From assembly GCA_964434955.1 (NCBI GenBank), contig CAYSXI010000134.1, positions 1-14,964 on the forward strand: a DNA stretch of 14,964 nt. Reading direction: 5' to 3'. Positions 14,339 through 14,964 of this stretch are shown in pieces (within the stretch, counting starts at the first letter, position 1; every line of letters begins with the position of its first letter). The position numbers and the translations under genes are program-made. The notes beneath the pieces were generated by a model. The model had not been told where the DNA came from, searched no databases, and saw nothing but the letters and a program-made list of their open reading frames with translations. The stretch is from JANQLU01 sp964434955. Lineage in GTDB: Bacteria; Planctomycetota; Planctomycetia; Pirellulales; Pirellulaceae.

Positions 14339-14964
14339 ATGCCTCAAAAAGAGAATTCAAATTCGGTGGAAACGCGCGCGTTGGAAGACGTTTTGTCCGG
14401 ATTCGATGGTGCGCGAACACTCTATCAGACAAGTTGTGTTCGCTCGGAAATCTTTCAGCCCAAGCAAGCCGGAGGCCTCCGTGTCAGCAAACGGATACAA
14501 ACCGCCAAGCTTCCCAAGCCAGCCCTGATTCGATTTCTTTCCCAGGTGGAGGAATACGGAAACCCCGCGGATCACGTTCTCGAAGCATTCACGGAGATTA
14601 CCCGTGGGGCTGAAGAAATCCAGTTAACGCGGCGATTTGTCACTGGATCGACGCTCGGCGAAAGAATCGGGCAAAACAAGCTATCGGTCGAAAATTGCCT
14701 GGAAATCGCGATTTCGCTGGCAAACAAGTTGGAAATCATTCACCGGGCTGATTGCGTTCATCAAAATCTGAAACCTTCCAATATCGTTCTGGGCGAAAAC
14801 AATTTGACCCTGGTCGACGGGTTTTTGACCGCGGTTGCATTTCGCGGCAACCAATCGCTTGATGGTTCGAGCCTCGAGGCGGCCCGATTTCTGGCGCCCG
14901 AGCAGCTGGGTATTATCAAGCACGAGATCTCGCCGGCAACGGATTTGTTCGCGGTTGGGTGCAT
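14339..14964 (+). CDS. Ser/Thr protein kinase-like protein with altered catalytic loop (partial)
   Basis: 208 codons from the ATG at 14339 to the window edge, still open; an in-frame stop at 14252 with no ATG, GTG or TTG after it fixes the start. The fold is read from a kinase-like series: VSK (49-51, possible ATP-site lysine K51), RRFVTGSTLGERI (98-110, hinge and following helix), LSLANKLEIIHRADCVHQNLKPSNIVL (126-151), LTLVDGF (156-162), ARFLAPEQLG (182-191, the APE motif) and ATDLFAVGC (200-208). No glycine-rich loop is clear. The catalytic HRD is HQN (141-143), so the base Asp is replaced by Asn, while K145, N148 and D160 are kept and DFG reads DGF. This suggests a weak or pseudo-kinase domain. 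Similar N-terminal kinase domains occur in very large multi-domain signalling proteins; whether this one continues that way lies outside the window. Divergent from the PhcB-like methyltransferase. Confidence 0.75.
   Translation, partial: MPQKENSNSVETRALEDVLSGFDGARTLYQTSCVRSEIFQPKQAGGLRVSKRIQTAKLPKPALIRFLSQVEEYGNPADHVLEAFTEITRGAEEIQLTRRFVTGSTLGERIGQNKLSVENCLEIAISLANKLEIIHRADCVHQNLKPSNIVLGENNLTLVDGFLTAVAFRGNQSLDGSSLEAARFLAPEQLGIIKHEISPATDLFAVGC

Noticed and set aside
14163..14528. Plus-strand open frame of 121 codons overlapping the start of the kinase-like gene in another frame
   Set aside because: Most of it overlaps the kinase-like coding sequence, whose motifs fix the true frame; the translation is basic and featureless.

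Overview
The window looks like a chromosomal segment of a planctomycete, most likely of the Pirellulaceae type. The support is a DUF1559 prepilin-like protein with the typical N-terminal methylation motif and DUF1559 C-terminus, a secreted family S1 sulfatase, a secreted MORN-repeat (YwqK-like) protein, a eukaryotic-type glutaminyl-tRNA synthetase next to a glutamyl-tRNA synthetase with an insertion, a TPR protein, and a Ser/Thr-kinase-like gene. Shine-Dalgarno sequences are weak or absent before most genes. I see no mobile element, CRISPR array, tRNA or rRNA, so this looks like ordinary core and semi-core chromosome.

Layout. 1-259 (-): start of an unrecognised Pro/Thr/Gln-rich protein that leaves the window. 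358-1944 (-): exported sulfatase, divergent from 2235-3605 (+), an exported MORN-repeat protein. 6829 down to 3639 (-): a compact three-gene unit of membrane histidine kinase, NtrC-type sigma-54 activator (TTG start) and a PhnB-like VOC protein coupled by a TAATG overlap. 7066-8097 (+): the DUF1559 prepilin-like gene, divergent from the kinase. 8289-11574 (+): gltX then glnS, 16 bp apart. 11625-12629 (-): TPR protein, convergent with glnS. 12829-13920 (-): SAM-dependent methyltransferase resembling the PhcB / 3-hydroxypalmitate methyl ester family, divergent from 14339 onward (+), a partial kinase-like protein with an altered catalytic loop.

How the parts may work together. The most suggestive arrangement is at 5400-8100. 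The shared upstream region between the two-component system and the DUF1559 gene carries a good -24/-12 (sigma-54) promoter at 6974-6988 pointing at the DUF1559 gene. A cluster of TGTCG half-sites lies roughly 90-135 bp upstream of the predicted transcription start, where activators of this family normally bind. The simplest reading is a PilS/PilR-like circuit in which the linked sensor and activator switch on the divergent pseudopilin gene. This is inference from sequence layout. A second regulatory point is the gltX promoter, which appears to overlap the intrinsic terminator of the upstream gene.
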